A stretch of 39,344 nt of DNA from assembly GCA_900404475.1 (NCBI GenBank), contig OUQQ01000050.1:2110-41453 (forward strand), given 5' to 3'. Shown here one piece after another: positions 10,714 through 22,039 of the stretch. This DNA is from Spongospora subterranea (lineage: Eukaryota; Endomyxa; Phytomyxea; Plasmodiophorida; Plasmodiophoridae). The notes under the pieces are model-generated. The model ran no database searches, was not told the origin of the DNA, and saw nothing but the letters and a program-made list of their open reading frames with translations. The position numbers were made by a program, and so were the translations under genes. Position 1 is the stretch's first letter. Each line of letters starts with the position of its first letter.

Positions 10714-11350
10714 TATCGTCAATCAACTACCGATATCTATCGCAACTCCGTCGGCGCCACTGGTTTATTGGCAGATCATTAGGAGTATTAAATATGGAAA
10801 AAAATAATTTTGTGCCAAGTTATAATATGAGAAATTCCAAAAATTTTATCACAGACGACCAATTGACTATTATTAATGGAATTATTATGGTTTCAACCAC
10901 TGAGGGCGCTCTTTCTTGTGACAGACAAATCCGTTTATCTCGTATATTACTAGAACTGAGTAATTCTGCTAAATCCCAGTCACTTAGTTGATTTATAATC
11001 GGCAAAATACATTCCAATCACATGAAATCTGATGGTTAGTCAATTCCTGTATAGCTTAACCGGTGCCGATCTCTAATACTATTTCTATAATCTCCTTCTT
11101 CTCGATTTCAATCCGCCAACCTTCATTCCGCCTTTAGGTTTGCATCCCACCAAAGCAAGTGCTCTCGTGAGCCAATGGGGGATCCCTGGTTCGATAGTGT
11201 TGGACTCCAGCGAGCGGCTGATATCCCCCGTATTGCGTTAAATGACGATTTAAGGGGTTTTGTGAGAGCAGCCCTTGGAGTTGGACCCCCACCCAGTATT
11301 CCCATCAGCAATACGATAACTGGAATCATTTGAGCAATTGGATATCACCA
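10714..11350. other. Divergent promoter region with AT-rich core
   Basis: The 637 bp between the F-box gene (-) and the transporter (+) include an AT-rich part (about 10780-11010) and a stretch (11123-11329) open on both strands. I see no recognisable gene; see findings for the two-strand open segment. Confidence 0.4.
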
Positions 11351-13064
11351 ATGAGGTACCCAGTTGGGGAACAACACCGATATGAGGATTGCGATGACGA
11401 CGACGACACCATGGGAAAGGGCAATCTCAACGTATTCTCGGGAATGTGCCTGGTCATGGGGCTGATGATCGGTAATCGAGCGAACCGACTTCTGGTTGTT
11501 TGCTCACATTCCTGAATGCGCTGTTAGGGTCTGGGATATTCTCGACGCCCGGTAAGGTGGTAGAGCTGGCCGGTTCTCCAGCAATGGCCATGGGTGTATG
11601 GATGATCGGTGGGTTTATCACCTTTTGCGGGACCTTGTTAGTAAATCCAACACTATATTCTCACCTTCACTAACTTTCCCCAAAACAGTTCTTATATTGA
11701 GCTTGGGACAATGCTGTCAAAGAACGGTGGAGAACAAGCCTATCTTGAAGCTGCTTTCCAAACACCCAAGGCACTGATATCATTTATGTTCTGCTGGTCG
11801 ATGATACTCTGCATAAGACCTGGTTCTGAAGCAGCCGATAGCATCATATTTGCAAAGTATATCGTTTATCCGTTTGCTGAAAATATCAGTCAGAGCGTCT
11901 TCATCGAAACGCTGATCGCCATCGCTGGGATTTCATCGATCACCATCATAAACGCGTTCTCGACGAAAATAGCCGTGATCGTCCACGATGCACTGACACT
12001 AATCAAAGTTGCAACGTTACTGTTCATTTCCACTTTGGGGATATTAATCGCCACTGGAGCAGTTTCCATCGTAACTCCAACCTCAAATTTTGCAAAAGGA
12101 TTAGCCGGTTCGCATACAAACCCGAGCAACTACGCATCGGCGTTTTACCTTGTTTTCTGGGCCTACGATGGCTGGAACAATCTGAACTATGTAAGATATT
12201 CGGTCGGGGTTTGCTGCTTTTCTCTTACGACTGAGCCATTTTAGGCAGCTGGAGAATTACGGGATCCTGTTAAATCTTTACCCAAAGCTGCTGGATTTGC
12301 AGTGCTCTTCGTCACATCTCTGTACCTTCTAGCAAATTTTGCCTATTTCACAGTAATTCCGTTAGAACTCATCGTGTCATCGTCTGAACTGTTCGCCGGC
12401 GAGTTCTTCAAGATCGTTTTTGGGAACACTTATGGGTCCAAAGTATTTCCAGTCCTGCTGGCCCTATCGTCGTTCGGAGCCGTATCTGCGATGGTTTTCA
12501 GTGCCGGTCGGGTTATCCATGCGGCTGCTAATGCCGGTGTAATCCCCATGTCGTCATATTTCAAGCACGTGCATCCCAAATTCAAGACCCCAATTAGGTG
12601 TTTGATGTTGAATTGGTCGTTGTGTGTTATATATATCGCTGCTCCTCCTCAGGGAAGTGTGTTCAATTTCCTTATTGATCTTGTATCCTACCCGACATGG
12701 GTATTCTACGGTAGGAATTCAGGTTTTTCCCTCAAGTCGACCACTTAGATGGCATTTTTTCACAGGGCTATCAGTAATTGGATTATTATGGATGAGGGTA
12801 TCACAACCTCGGTTAGTTCGTCCTTTCAAGGTCTGGCTTCCTTTGACTGTCTTGTTTATTTTGGCGTCATGCTTCCTGGTTGGATTCCCTTTTGTTCCAG
12901 TGTCCACCACTGATTACCCTTATTTCCTTCCCCCTCTGATCGGCATTGTCATTATCGTATCGGCAATACCAATCTGGGCGATTTTCGTCCGGAATAACGA
13001 CCAGATTGACCCAAACTTCGGGATCCCTGCTAAGAGAAGCGAACAGCCCATGGCGACAGCCTAG
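11351..13064 (+). CDS. L-type amino acid transporter (APC/LAT, SLC7-like), 498 aa
   Basis: Five exons: 11351-11471, 11528-11636, 11689-12190, 12245-12710 and 12766-13064. The four introns are 52-56 nt (GTAATC, GTTAGT, GTAAGA and GTAGGA donors). The spliced frame is exactly 499 codons ending in TAG. The N-terminus is an acidic cytosolic stretch (YEDCDDDDD), then GNLNVFSGMCLVMGLMIGSG. IGSGIFSTPGKV is the unwound TM1 substrate-binding motif of APC transporters. SYIELGTMLSKNGGEQAYL and FWAYDGWNNLNYAAGELRDP are typical LAT signatures. About 12 TM helices are expected. The likely role is uptake or exchange of neutral amino acids at the plasma or vacuolar membrane. Fungal MUP1-type methionine permeases are an alternative relative. 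Its stop is 51 bp from the zinc-finger stop on the other strand. Confidence 0.92.
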
Positions 13065-13115
13065 ACGAACCCGAAACGTCACGCAATGTGCCGTTAAATA
13101 GTAATAAACAATATA

Positions 13116-14435
13116 TTAAGTAGGTAGATGATGTTTGAAAACATGTTCGTCAAGATTTCTTTGCTGCTGAAACTGTTTTGTACAAAGTTTACAAGAAAAT
13201 CGTGGTTCATGACTGCGCCTATGAAAGGTGAGCCCAGACTTTTGCTTGAATCGTCTCGGGCATAAGTCACACTGGAACAGCTTCTCCGACGAATGTATCA
13301 TCTGATGAACCTCGAGATGATCTTTGCGGCGAAAGGGCCTACAACATACCTAAAGCCGATCGATAAGAGCACTGATTGGAGAGGTCGTTCAACATAAGAT
13401 ACCTCGCATTGATACGGTTTAACTTGCAGATGAACAACTCGATGCTTGTTCAGCGCAGATAATGTCTTGAAAGTTTTAGAACAAAAATCGCACGACACGT
13501 CAGTGCTTTGATTATGAATCTGAGGACACGTTATAGATATAGCGAAACCGACGGAACAAGTAGCGCATTACCTTGGCATGACGCAAAAGAGCAGTTTTTG
13601 AACGAAACGACATTGAACAATTCTCGGCAGAACAAGGGAATGGGCGCTCCCCCGTATGCGATCTAAGACAAACAAATATGAATGCTCAACAAATATTTAA
13701 ACCATAATCATTGATACCTGTAGTGAACAGTTAAACTGTCTCTTCTGGTAAACGTCATGGAGCACTTGGGACAGCCATGAAGACGACCTTCTTCCTCTTC
13801 AGCATTTGATGTGCTCCGTCCAACCCCATCGATTGTTAAACGCGTACCTTGACTATCGCCCAGGCTTGGTGCCATGGCCGATGCGGAACCAGGTCGGACC
13901 CATTGAGTACATTTGTCAGCAGTCAGCGATTTAGGCATAGGGACACAATCACGGTCAGTTTCAGTGAATCGGTCAGGTTCACATTCTGGAATGACGATTC
14001 CAGGAGCATTCGGATACGTTTGCGTGGAAGCATTCTTCCCAGCAATGGTAAGACCCATATCGATAACAATAAGCCGTTCAAGACGGATCTGTAAACTATA
14101 AGGCATAGGAGGATTCGAAACGGCACTGTATAAATGACGTCTTTCTTCACCCGTCATTCCATAAAGGTCCCGAACTAAGACAAATCCAGCTGTCTGGAAC
14201 CAACTGACAAACTCTAAAAGCCTGGGTTCATATTGCCTAAAAAATGCAGGCAACGTCAATAATGATGACGGCAATAGGTCGAAGATGTCATCCGATACGG
14301 CGTGATCGAATTCTGTGGAGGATTCCCCTCAGTACGGAGCTGAACCGAATTAACTGTGAGCCTACCAAACGATTGCTGGGTTCCAGTTGACGGCTGAAGG
14401 AACAAGGTGGGTGAGGAAGTCCCAGATCGCAGCAT
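13116..14435 (-). CDS. C2H2 zinc-finger protein, six fingers, 368 aa
   Basis: Five exons: 14435-14366, 14312-13718, 13662-13572, 13519-13403 and 13349-13116. The introns are 53, 55, 52 and 53 nt; all keep frame and each repairs a finger across the junction. Total 1107 nt, stop TAA. Residues 1-200 are unusual for the family: a hydrophobic or helical stretch (DDIFDLLPSSLLTLPAFFRQYEPRLLEFVSWF) and a low-complexity linker. Six fingers follow: CPKC..HYRSH, CSAENC..HAKIH, CDFC..HRVVH, CEVC..HQMIH, CDLC..HRRSH and CKLC..HVFKH. A TGE(R/K)P-type linker occurs after finger 1 (SHTGERPF). It is probably a DNA-binding nuclear protein; the target is unknown. It diverges from WDR24 by 0.86 kb. Confidence 0.85.
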
Positions 14436-15300
14436 CAATTTTGGGATGATCCACCCTGGACCAATATCTTTGACTGAATGAAAGGGGCAGTCTCACCAGC
14501 TCTGACTCGAATACAGTTCCCCCACACAGCGGATTCCCCCCCCCCCCGCTTGATCCCTGGGGTCAGTTAGTGCCGGCGCGGACCGCACGAGGATACCGTC
14601 GTCAGTGCGAGAGCGCGGTGTCTGCCTGCCTGACTTCCCTCGTGTACACACACCGAATTTAGATTCAATCCTATAATTTCATTCCATCAATCAATGTTGT
14701 GGTTCTTTGTTGATTGACGTATCTGTCTAAGGACGCGCGCGGTACAGACGTCAGGGATGGGACATGTTTTGATCTTTAAATTTTTGGTGTAATATATGTT
14801 CAGTTCTGCGGAGACTGAAATATGTGGCTGCTTTATGGGCATAGCCTACTCATTTATCAGTAACCAGAGGGGAGCATCGCCAAGTGCATAAACTATGGAT
14901 AGTCAAACCCGCAGGGGGACAAGCAATCAAATTGGTCAAGATGCATATCCAGGTTCGCAAGACGCATAAGCGTCGATTGACAACAAGCAAAGATAAGACC
15001 TCTTTCAGCGGCGGTGTCGGGCCCCAGGAGAGGAGGATAGGTAACGCGATTCAAGTGATAAAATTATGGCGCGGCGGCACTTGGGGGTAAGTGTAACATG
15101 TGTCACACTCACACACGTGACATGACTGTGTGGGAAGTTTTAGCCGTGGCGAGGCCAAGCGAAAGCCTCGGCCCCTGACACGGCCCAGTAATTACATGGA
15201 TTGACGGCGTAATGGTTCATGGTCGTCGTCCAAACTCAAGACGAATGAAGTCAGAATGGTGATCATCTTCGGCGGTTGGTAAAGATTGAGTAGCCCGGCA
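14436..15300. other. Intergenic region with poly-C run and strong hairpin
   Basis: This 0.86 kb between two divergent genes carries a run of about ten C (14539-14548), GC-rich patches with several CGCGCG words (14570-14640 and 14733-14742), a (GT/CA)-rich spot at about 15095-15130 and a stem-loop at 15143-15184. No coding gene is evident. Confidence 0.45.
15143..15184. other. GC-rich stem-loop
   Basis: Outer arms GCCGTG (15143-15148) and CACGGC (15179-15184) and inner arms GAGGC (15151-15155) and GCCTC (15165-15169) can pair with a short loop (CAAGCGAAA). It lies about 115 bp upstream of the WDR24 start. It could be the end of a small transposon, an RNA structure or a regulatory palindrome; nothing in the sequence decides. 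Confidence 0.4.
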
Positions 15301-17594
15301 ATGCCGTCGCGTGTTCGATCTCCAGGTAATAAATTGCCACTCGCAGCTGCGATTGAGCCAGCTGATATTGGTCTTTCTTGGAGTCCCAGATATAAAAAAG
15401 GAGGATGACAGAAGAAGATACAATGCTGGTGATTCCTGCAATGCTATGTCTCTATCTCCAGATCAGACGCATCTGGCAGTTGGAGGGCGAAATGTTTTCA
15501 AAATACTGTCAATCAATGATTGTGAATTCGACTCCCTTGCTCAAAATCTTCGAACCGGAAGAACCAACCTGACATTTTCGAGTAACGATGTACAGGTAAT
15601 TCTCGATCTTAAGGCTTATCCACATCCCGTTCATTGATTGACAATGCAATGTTAGTGGTGTCCGTCAATGTCCTTTAGCGTCGCTACCGCCGCAACGAAT
15701 GGGAAAGTTGTCATCTGGGATGTGGAAAAATTGGGCCAGTCGAGGCAATCGCGTGTACTCAGTGACCATTCTCGGGCGGTCAATCGTGTATCATGGTCTG
15801 GAAATTTTCGGGCATAATGAATGAGGCTCGATTCTGATGATCTGGAGCAGGAGTCCTTCGGATCCTATTTTGCTCAGTGGGTCTCAAGACGGTTCGGTAA
15901 AACTCTGGGATATTAGGGTTCGCGACGCCTGCCAAATCACGTTTGCTGGCCATTGTGGACCCGTTCGAGACGTGCAATGGTCCCATCTCAATGCAAATGT
16001 GTTTGCCTCTGGTCTCGATACCGGGCTCATTCAAATCTGGGATTTTCGAAAAAATCTCAAACCGGAGAACGAGTTGTCTGCGCATCAAGGTCTTGTTATG
16101 GCCATCGAATGGCACTGCAACGAACGGCATGTCCTAGCAAGCGGTGGCCGAGATCGCCAGCTGAAAATTTGGGACCTTTTCAATGGAGTGGGAAGTGTCC
16201 CGCGCCATACCATATCTACAACGGCGAGCATTGCGCGAATTCGTTGGCGTCCCGGATTTCCCTCTCATGTTGCGTCGTCGTCAACTCTATTTGATAACTG
16301 TATTCATATATGGGATATCCACCATCCTTTTATTCCTATCGGCTCGTGCAGTCCGCATTTGGATGCTGTCACTGGTATTCAATGGTTCAATAACGGCGAG
16401 GAAATTGCCTCATGCTCGAAAGATTCTTGGGTCGCCGTCAGTTCTGTATCTCGTGCAGATTGCGCGTATGAACGTATTCGCTCAAGCTGTATGACTTGGA
16501 ATGCCGACAACAACCTCGCCATTGTAAATAACGGGTTCAACAAACAAGAGGCGTGCCTGAGACGGTTTATATCTAGCCCATTCACGCCGATCGCATCCTC
16601 GAAATCCACTGAGGTCAAGTTACAGATTATGTCGGCTCCGTCAACGACCGCCCGAGACGACCTTTCGGTTTATGACGACCCATTCCTGTTAGAGAGAGGG
16701 TTCGTTCACTTAGCCAAGAATTATAAGCTCACGGGATCGTCAATCGCTGAACTCTGTGGGTTCAATGCCATCGTGGCAAGCGAAGTTGGACGGACCGATA
16801 TGGTCGAAGTATGGGGTTTGATTCCGTTGCTCATTAGTGAGATCAAGGTCGTTGAATCAACGTCCGATGCACGAAGAATGAGCAGCGAACTGTACGACGT
16901 CGGCGATATGTTCGAGCTGATGACCGACAACGACGAATCTATGCGCTCGTTGATGGAGTGTATGCCTTCAGTCCGGGATCTTGGTCCCTTCTCATCGAAG
17001 ACGCTGGTAGAAGAAACCATGTCCGATTTGCTATCAGACCTCTCTGATCGCGGGGATGTTCAAAATTGCTGTGCAGTGGTAATTGTCATCGGAAGCAAGA
17101 TTCGTTTGGATGGCGGTCTAGTTAGAAGATATCTTACTTCGTATATAGGTGACTCGCGATCGTTCGGTTAATCGTTTTGTTTTAATTCCTTGGCCCAGAG
17201 CTCCTTCAAAGACGGAAACTTTGGTCGTGTGCGACCGAGGTTATTCTACTAAGTCCTGACGAATCTGTAGCGTCAATGAATCAAATGGAAACAAAAGTCG
17301 ATATCAATTGTTCTCATTGTAATGAACCGATTAAAAAAGGACAAACAATATGCACAATCTGCAGAAGATTCAATACATGTTCATTGTGTCGGCAACGTGT
17401 GGTTGGATTATATGTATGGTGTCAAGGTATCTTATTGATTGCTATTCATGTTTTTGACCCTTTTCTGAATGCGAATCTTAGCGTGCGGTCATGGGGGCCA
17501 CCCCAATCACATGCAGAAATGGTTCACCGAAAATGTCCAATGCCCCACCGGTTGTTTACATCAGTGTCTTCCCTCTCTAGCCGCAAAAAAGTAA
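15301..17594 (+). CDS. WDR24: GATOR2 complex subunit WDR24, 669 aa
   Basis: Six exons: 15301-15325, 15390-15595, 15656-15795, 15851-17148, 17199-17426 and 17482-17594. Introns are 64, 60, 55, 50 and 55 nt; the third has a poor donor (GTCTGG). The total is 670 codons, stop TAA. The N-terminal beta-propeller matches WDR24 blade by blade: HLAVGGRNVFKI, TAATNGKVVIWD, LLSGSQDGSVKLWDIR, HVLASGGRDRQLKIWDL. A helical part follows (GFVHLAKNYKLTGSSIAELC, ISDLLSD..DVQNCCAVVIVIG..I). The C-terminus is a zinc RING-like module from Cys594: NCSHC, CTICRRFNTCSLC, WCQACGHGGHPNHMQKWF, CPTGC. GATOR2 relieves GATOR1 inhibition of TORC1 at lysosomes or vacuoles when amino acids are present. It is shorter than human WDR24 (790 aa), mostly in the linker. 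Confidence 0.93.
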
Positions 17595-19099
17595 TTATAC
17601 AACTGTTTTCATAAGTATTTGGCCTTGATCAACTGGAATGAGATTGCAGCAGCGAAGTTCCTCCAGAGCCAAAACCCTGTCTCTGAGGTTTCGCATGAAA
17701 GTTCTCTCTACATCGAGACTCCAGATCATCGATTTTGCGAACCGTAATCGGTGATAGAATGCTCAATCCTAACGTTTAACGGAATGATAATGGCTCAAGG
17801 TATCACAATAACGCTAACCCACATTCCTTGACACCATAATCGCATGCCATCACGTGGTTATGGTCGAAGATGTCAAAACACCCTCACCCTTTAATCTACG
17901 ACTGAAATGGAACACGCACGTTTGCTCAAGATCTCGCTTGCTGCAAATGCAAATGGGGAACCTACAATGTTGGAAGACTATCTTTCGCAAGTCCCTACCA
18001 TCCTCTTTCAGACGTTTTTTGACCCCCAACAATGTTAACAACATAGATGCGCCTTGAAAAATCCTGACCATTGACCTACTTTTCGATTTTTGCCAAATGT
18101 TTCGTTCAATTTCCCAATTTCAACTCAGTCAACATTTCTCAGAGTGCACCCGGAAAAAGCTTATTCGACTGAAATGCTGTGTTTGCGATTGTTTTTGGAT
18201 ATTGTGACGGAGTTCAATCAAGATCTGAATTATTCTGCGCATTGTATAGACAATCGGTTGTACTAATAATTGTGCCACGTCCGAACAAGCGCGCCGTTGC
18301 CGCTAAGAAAGCGAGAGATGTGGCGACCATTAAGCGTGCTGATTTCGCCAGACTGCACGCTTGTGCCCTCGTTCGAAGGTGTCGCCATCCGTTGCAAAAT
18401 GCTGCGATTATTCTGGCGAGTGTTCATGATTCTCTAGGTACCGGAAGAAAGATAAAATCATGAAAACTCGCCACTCAGCATCTGGATTTTTCCCAACGAA
18501 ATCCTAATAACCAATTGCCGCAACACAAGCCTGCCGGTTGCGGTGGTGACATTGCTCCTTCTCTTTGGAGATGGGTTTTCGGAGGAGATCCTGGAGACAA
18601 ATGCAGGAGTTGTATCTTCAACAGGTACATTGAAAATGGTTCCTGAGCTCTTACATCGCTGGCATGCATCCATACCGAGGAGGACGAGAAACTTCTGAAG
18701 GACTCGATCAAGCAGAGGCAGAACCTGGCAAATCAAAGTCAGTTGAGTTAGAGGTGTATACTGTATCTTTTACAATCATCCTGATTGGGCGATGAGGTTT
18801 GAGTGCATTGTCGTGATGAGGGTATCCGAGAGCAACGGTTCATCGTTGGCCGCCGTTAACAGCTTGAACGCGAGTAGGGTATACTAGGCATGCCAGGTTC
18901 GGGAGAGGGGCAATTGAGTTCAAGGGCACCGGGATGTTATGCGCTCAAGACAGGGCAAACATACAAACGGCTAATCGTTAATGATTGGGTTCGCCGTGAA
19001 GTTCAAGCCGATTTTCGACGAAGTCCTTTCATTCTATTTTGAATGATACCTAAAATCGAATGGCTTTGAAGCGGCGTCATATGAAACGTCACAAAAATG
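17595..19099. other. 1.5-kb spacer, probably transposon debris
   Basis: Two weak forward frames (18179-18463, and 18477-18750 with one TGA and a Cys-rich GCGGD..CRSC patch) have no recognised family. The region grades into the Copia fragment on its right. I see no RNA gene. Confidence 0.4.
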
Positions 19100-20881
19100 G
19101 TTAACGACCGAGTTTTTGATTTCGGCGCACAACTGTAAACAAGGCGTTTATTTTGGCGGGCACGATCGAGCTGATGTTCGGGAATATTGGCATGCAGAAT
19201 TCATCTCATTCATGGATTTACTCCAAAGTCGACGTTGCAGCTATATTGGTGACGATGTGCAAATCGAAATGTGGCCTGAGGACGTTTCACTACCGGAGCG
19301 TGGGTTTTCATGACGTGTCTGTGTATTACAGAGGCGTTGCTGATGAGAAGTTCAGGATGATGGTCAGGAATTGCGCAAAACAGATCTTGGTCTCGAATCC
19401 TGCATGTCTCCCATTTCATGTTCGAAGATTTCGAGTTCCTTTCCTAGACTTGATGTTAACAAACATGTTGCATCGGTCCGCGCTGAGCAAATCAGGAGCA
19501 TTGGAAGATATTCATGCCCAGAATCCTAGCTGGATGCCCGAAATCGGTGATCTGAAAATCTGCGGCGAGACTGGATACGATGTTTTCTGCGAAACCATCG
19601 TAATTGTGGGCTAGGATAATATCGTCGACATGTAAGCCCATAATCGCTATTTGATCACCATCTCGTCGGGTATATATGCATGGATCCGAAATGCATTTCT
19701 GGAATCCCAATGCATTTGTCAGGTACGCATTGATTTTCTTGTTCCATACGCACCCAGCTTGTTTGAGGCCATATATAGCCTTTTTTTAACCGCCAAACTT
19801 GCGTCGAATCTGTATTGAAGCCATCCGGCTGGGTCATATACAGTTCCTCATCGACGTCGCCATTTATATATGATCCAACTACGTCCAATTGTCGAACCTC
19901 AAGTCATGTAGGGCAGTCAACGCAAGTTGAGTGCGTAACGATTCTTGATTGCTACCGGTGCAAACGTTTCTTCATAGTCAATCCCGAAACATTTATGAGA
20001 AACCTTTCGCCACTAACTTGGCCTTGAACTTCTCCACTAACCCATTGTTGTCTTTCTTAGGTTTCACGGGGTGAATACCTATTTACATTTAACTGGTTTG
20101 ATTCTTGTCGTGCGAGATACAAGTTCGAATGTTCGGAAGTCGACCATATTCTGATATTCTTTCCTAAAGGCATCACGCCAATATCCTGCGATTGGATTCG
20201 AGACGGCATTTTCGATGGTTGATGGAATGCTGATGTCAGCGCATGAAGTATTAGATATGTTGGGCTTGGCTAGAGATCCCATTTCCTCTCCAGTATCGCA
20301 CAGTTCTTGTATCGAATTGGCGGCCTTCTCATGCTTGAAGATCTTCGCACTGAAAACTGTTCGATAGGTGTCGAAACTTCATCATACTCTGAGATCAATC
20401 CTGGATTAGCTTCATTATCGCTTTTTTCGTCGTCATCATTCCTCGCTTCATCGCCATCGTCAACGTTCCCTGAAAACAATTCTGGACTAGCTTCATTATC
20501 GCTCTTAGCGGCGTCATCATTAATCGCTCCATCACCATCGTCCATTCCGGTATTTTCTTTGCAATTTTGTTCGGTTCATCGCCTCCGAATATATCTCGGG
20601 GTTTGGCTCCTCAAGGTCGTCAGTGAATATAACGTCCCGGATGATCGTGCGATGGATTCGGCTTCCAGAACGTCAAGAATCTTCTACAAACTTGACATGT
20701 CTGCTAACGTGCAACTTATTTTGTGTCGGATTCCATAATTGCTACGCCTTTTGCGTTTGGCAATATCCTACAAATACTCCTGGGGCTGCCTTTGGATCTA
20801 ACAATCGACATATCCGCTTGTGAATGAACATCCATGCGCCACACCCGAATACGCGTAGATATGATGGATTCGGTTTACACA
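19100..20881 (-). mobile_element. Degenerate Ty1/Copia retrotransposon fragment (integrase C-terminus to reverse transcriptase)
   Basis: Read on the minus strand. 20878-20675 encodes the integrase C-terminal part (LRVFGCGAWMFIHK..DPKAAPGVFVGYCQTQKA, then LWNP and HVSRHVKFVED) with an in-frame TAG. 20545-20270 is the acidic linker before RT. 20282-20079 starts RT (YWRDAFRKEYQNMVDFRTFELV). 19888-19655 has DVVGSYINGDVDEELYMTQPDGF and 19710-19492 has DPCIYTRRDGDQIAIMGLHVDDIIL with the catalytic V-D-D. Frames shift between segments. RNase H, gag, protease and LTRs are not recognisable. The left boundary is approximate. It is non-functional. Confidence 0.82.
20396..20557. repeat. Two tandem copies of an ~81-bp unit inside the Copia linker
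   Basis: Units start near 20396 and 20477 and share long stretches (for example TTAGCTTCATTATCGCT against CTAGCTTCATTATCGCT, and GTCGTCATCATT against GCGTCATCATTAATCGC). On the minus strand they encode a duplicated acidic peptide (NDD..KSDNEA(S/N)P). Confidence 0.6.
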
Positions 20882-21185
20882 ATCGAGACAGCAGTCAATA
20901 GAATGGTCGTCATTCCGCAGGATTACCTGCATCATACTGGGGATTTGCAGTAGCGACAGCAGTCCATGTAATTGATAGGCGACCCCACAGCTTTTTACCC
21001 AATCATACCTTTCCGTATGAAGCTTGGTTTGGCAGTAAACCGAATCCATCATATTGACGCGTATTCGGGTGTGGCGCATGGATGTTCATTCACAAGGGAA
21101 TACGTCGAGGGTTAGATCCAACGGCAAGGCCAGGAGTATTTGTAGGATATTGCCAACGCAAAAGGCGTATCAATTGTGGGATCCG
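20727..21185. repeat. Large inverted repeat, ~152-bp arms, 156-bp spacer
   Basis: The left arm (20727-20878) and right arm (21035-21185) are near-perfect reverse complements. Both encode the Copia integrase segment GCGAWMFIHK..GVFVGYCQ, on opposite strands. The right arm ends exactly where Copia homology stops (about 21185). Confidence 0.85.
20922..21185 (+). mobile_element. Second Copia integrase fragment in opposite orientation
   Basis: On the plus strand 20922-21170 reads AGLPASYWGFAVATAVHVIDRRP, then FPYEAWFGSKPNPSY, a TGA where Leu is expected, RVFGCGAWMFIHK and GVFVGYC. The conserved order (W..A...N/DR.P...PYE.W.G.KP....RVFGC) is typical of Copia integrase. One deleted A after GYC shifts the frame. 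It is head-to-head with the minus-strand fragment. Confidence 0.78.
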
Positions 21186-21238
21186 AGTTGTGAGATCATG
21201 GGCTGAGGAATGTAAATCGGTTTTTTGGTAATTGTGAC

Positions 21239-22019
21239 ATGACAGGGCGAATTTCGCAACACGCGTACGAATCGATCACATCGACATCTCCCGACTCGAT
21301 TGCCGTCGATGAACTGCTTTTGGAGTCTGAGAAGGAGAGTGAGCGTCGTATTTCACGATTAGCGCCTACATGAATTACGCATCTAGTTTTCGAGGATCCC
21401 GAAGTCATTGTTCTGGACGATCGCTCATGCACAACTGCCACTGTAAAAGTTCGCAATAAATCTACGCTTACTATTTTGGAAAGTATTCGACTTGACCAAA
21501 AATTGCTTGTTGAACTGCCCTCGAGGCTGGCATCGCGGTCTAATACGCTACAGAGGTTTCAATGGCTGAGATTGATATTCGGCAATGGCAGTTCAAAAAC
21601 GTTTTTCTCTGAATATCGGTCGGGTACGTGTTTCAGACTCGGATGAGCAGTCCGAAAAATAATTGAATCGGTAGATTTAAAGAGAACTTCCAATATAGCT
21701 TGTGCATGAGCAATTCCACCCAGTCAGGGACCGGTTCAAAACTGAGTCTACCCTAAAGTTCCATCTCTGTTCCAACCTTTGAGCCGTACAGCCGCGTTAA
21801 CAGTGAAATCAGCACTGTTTACCTTTTCAGGGCTGGAAAAACACCATTGCTTTTCCCTTTCTACACTGAGGACACAAAATGGAAAAACAAGGCAGTTCTC
21901 ATTTAGGAAATCTCACCTTTGTAGCGGTCTTAAACTTTTCCGACGAAACATCGATGTTTCCCATGTACGGAGTGGTTGAGGCAGAATTCGTGACGATCCT
22001 GCCAAGATTACTTCACACA
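21239..22019 (+). pseudogene. Unrecognised coding-like remnant (possible split or decayed gene)
   Basis: ATG 21239 opens a frame to TGA 21644 with one internal TGA (21371-21373). The internal TGA lies in a 39-nt GTATTT..ATCTAG segment (21348-21386) whose removal would keep frame, but 39 nt is shorter than any other intron here. A GTACGT donor-like site near 21630 and a TTTTCAG acceptor-like site at 21828-21834 could join it to a segment with AGKTPLLFPFYTEDTKWKNK. The final frame ends at a TAG near 22019 (MEKQGSSHLGNLTFVAVLNF). No family recognised. Confidence 0.25.
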
Positions 22020-22039
22020 TAGGTAGGTCCTGGCTTATT

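Noticed and set aside
10820..11017. Minus frame LPIINQLSDWDLAELLSSSN.. looking like an F-box start
   Set aside because: It has no ATG, is AT-rich and overlaps the divergent promoter. The F-box gene at 9856-10713 already has its own F-box and ATG.
19153..19614. 153-codon forward frame
   Set aside because: It overlaps the Copia RT on the other strand and shows no motif.
20307..20738. 143-codon forward frame
   Set aside because: It is the antisense of the Copia linker, which has proper Copia context on the minus strand.
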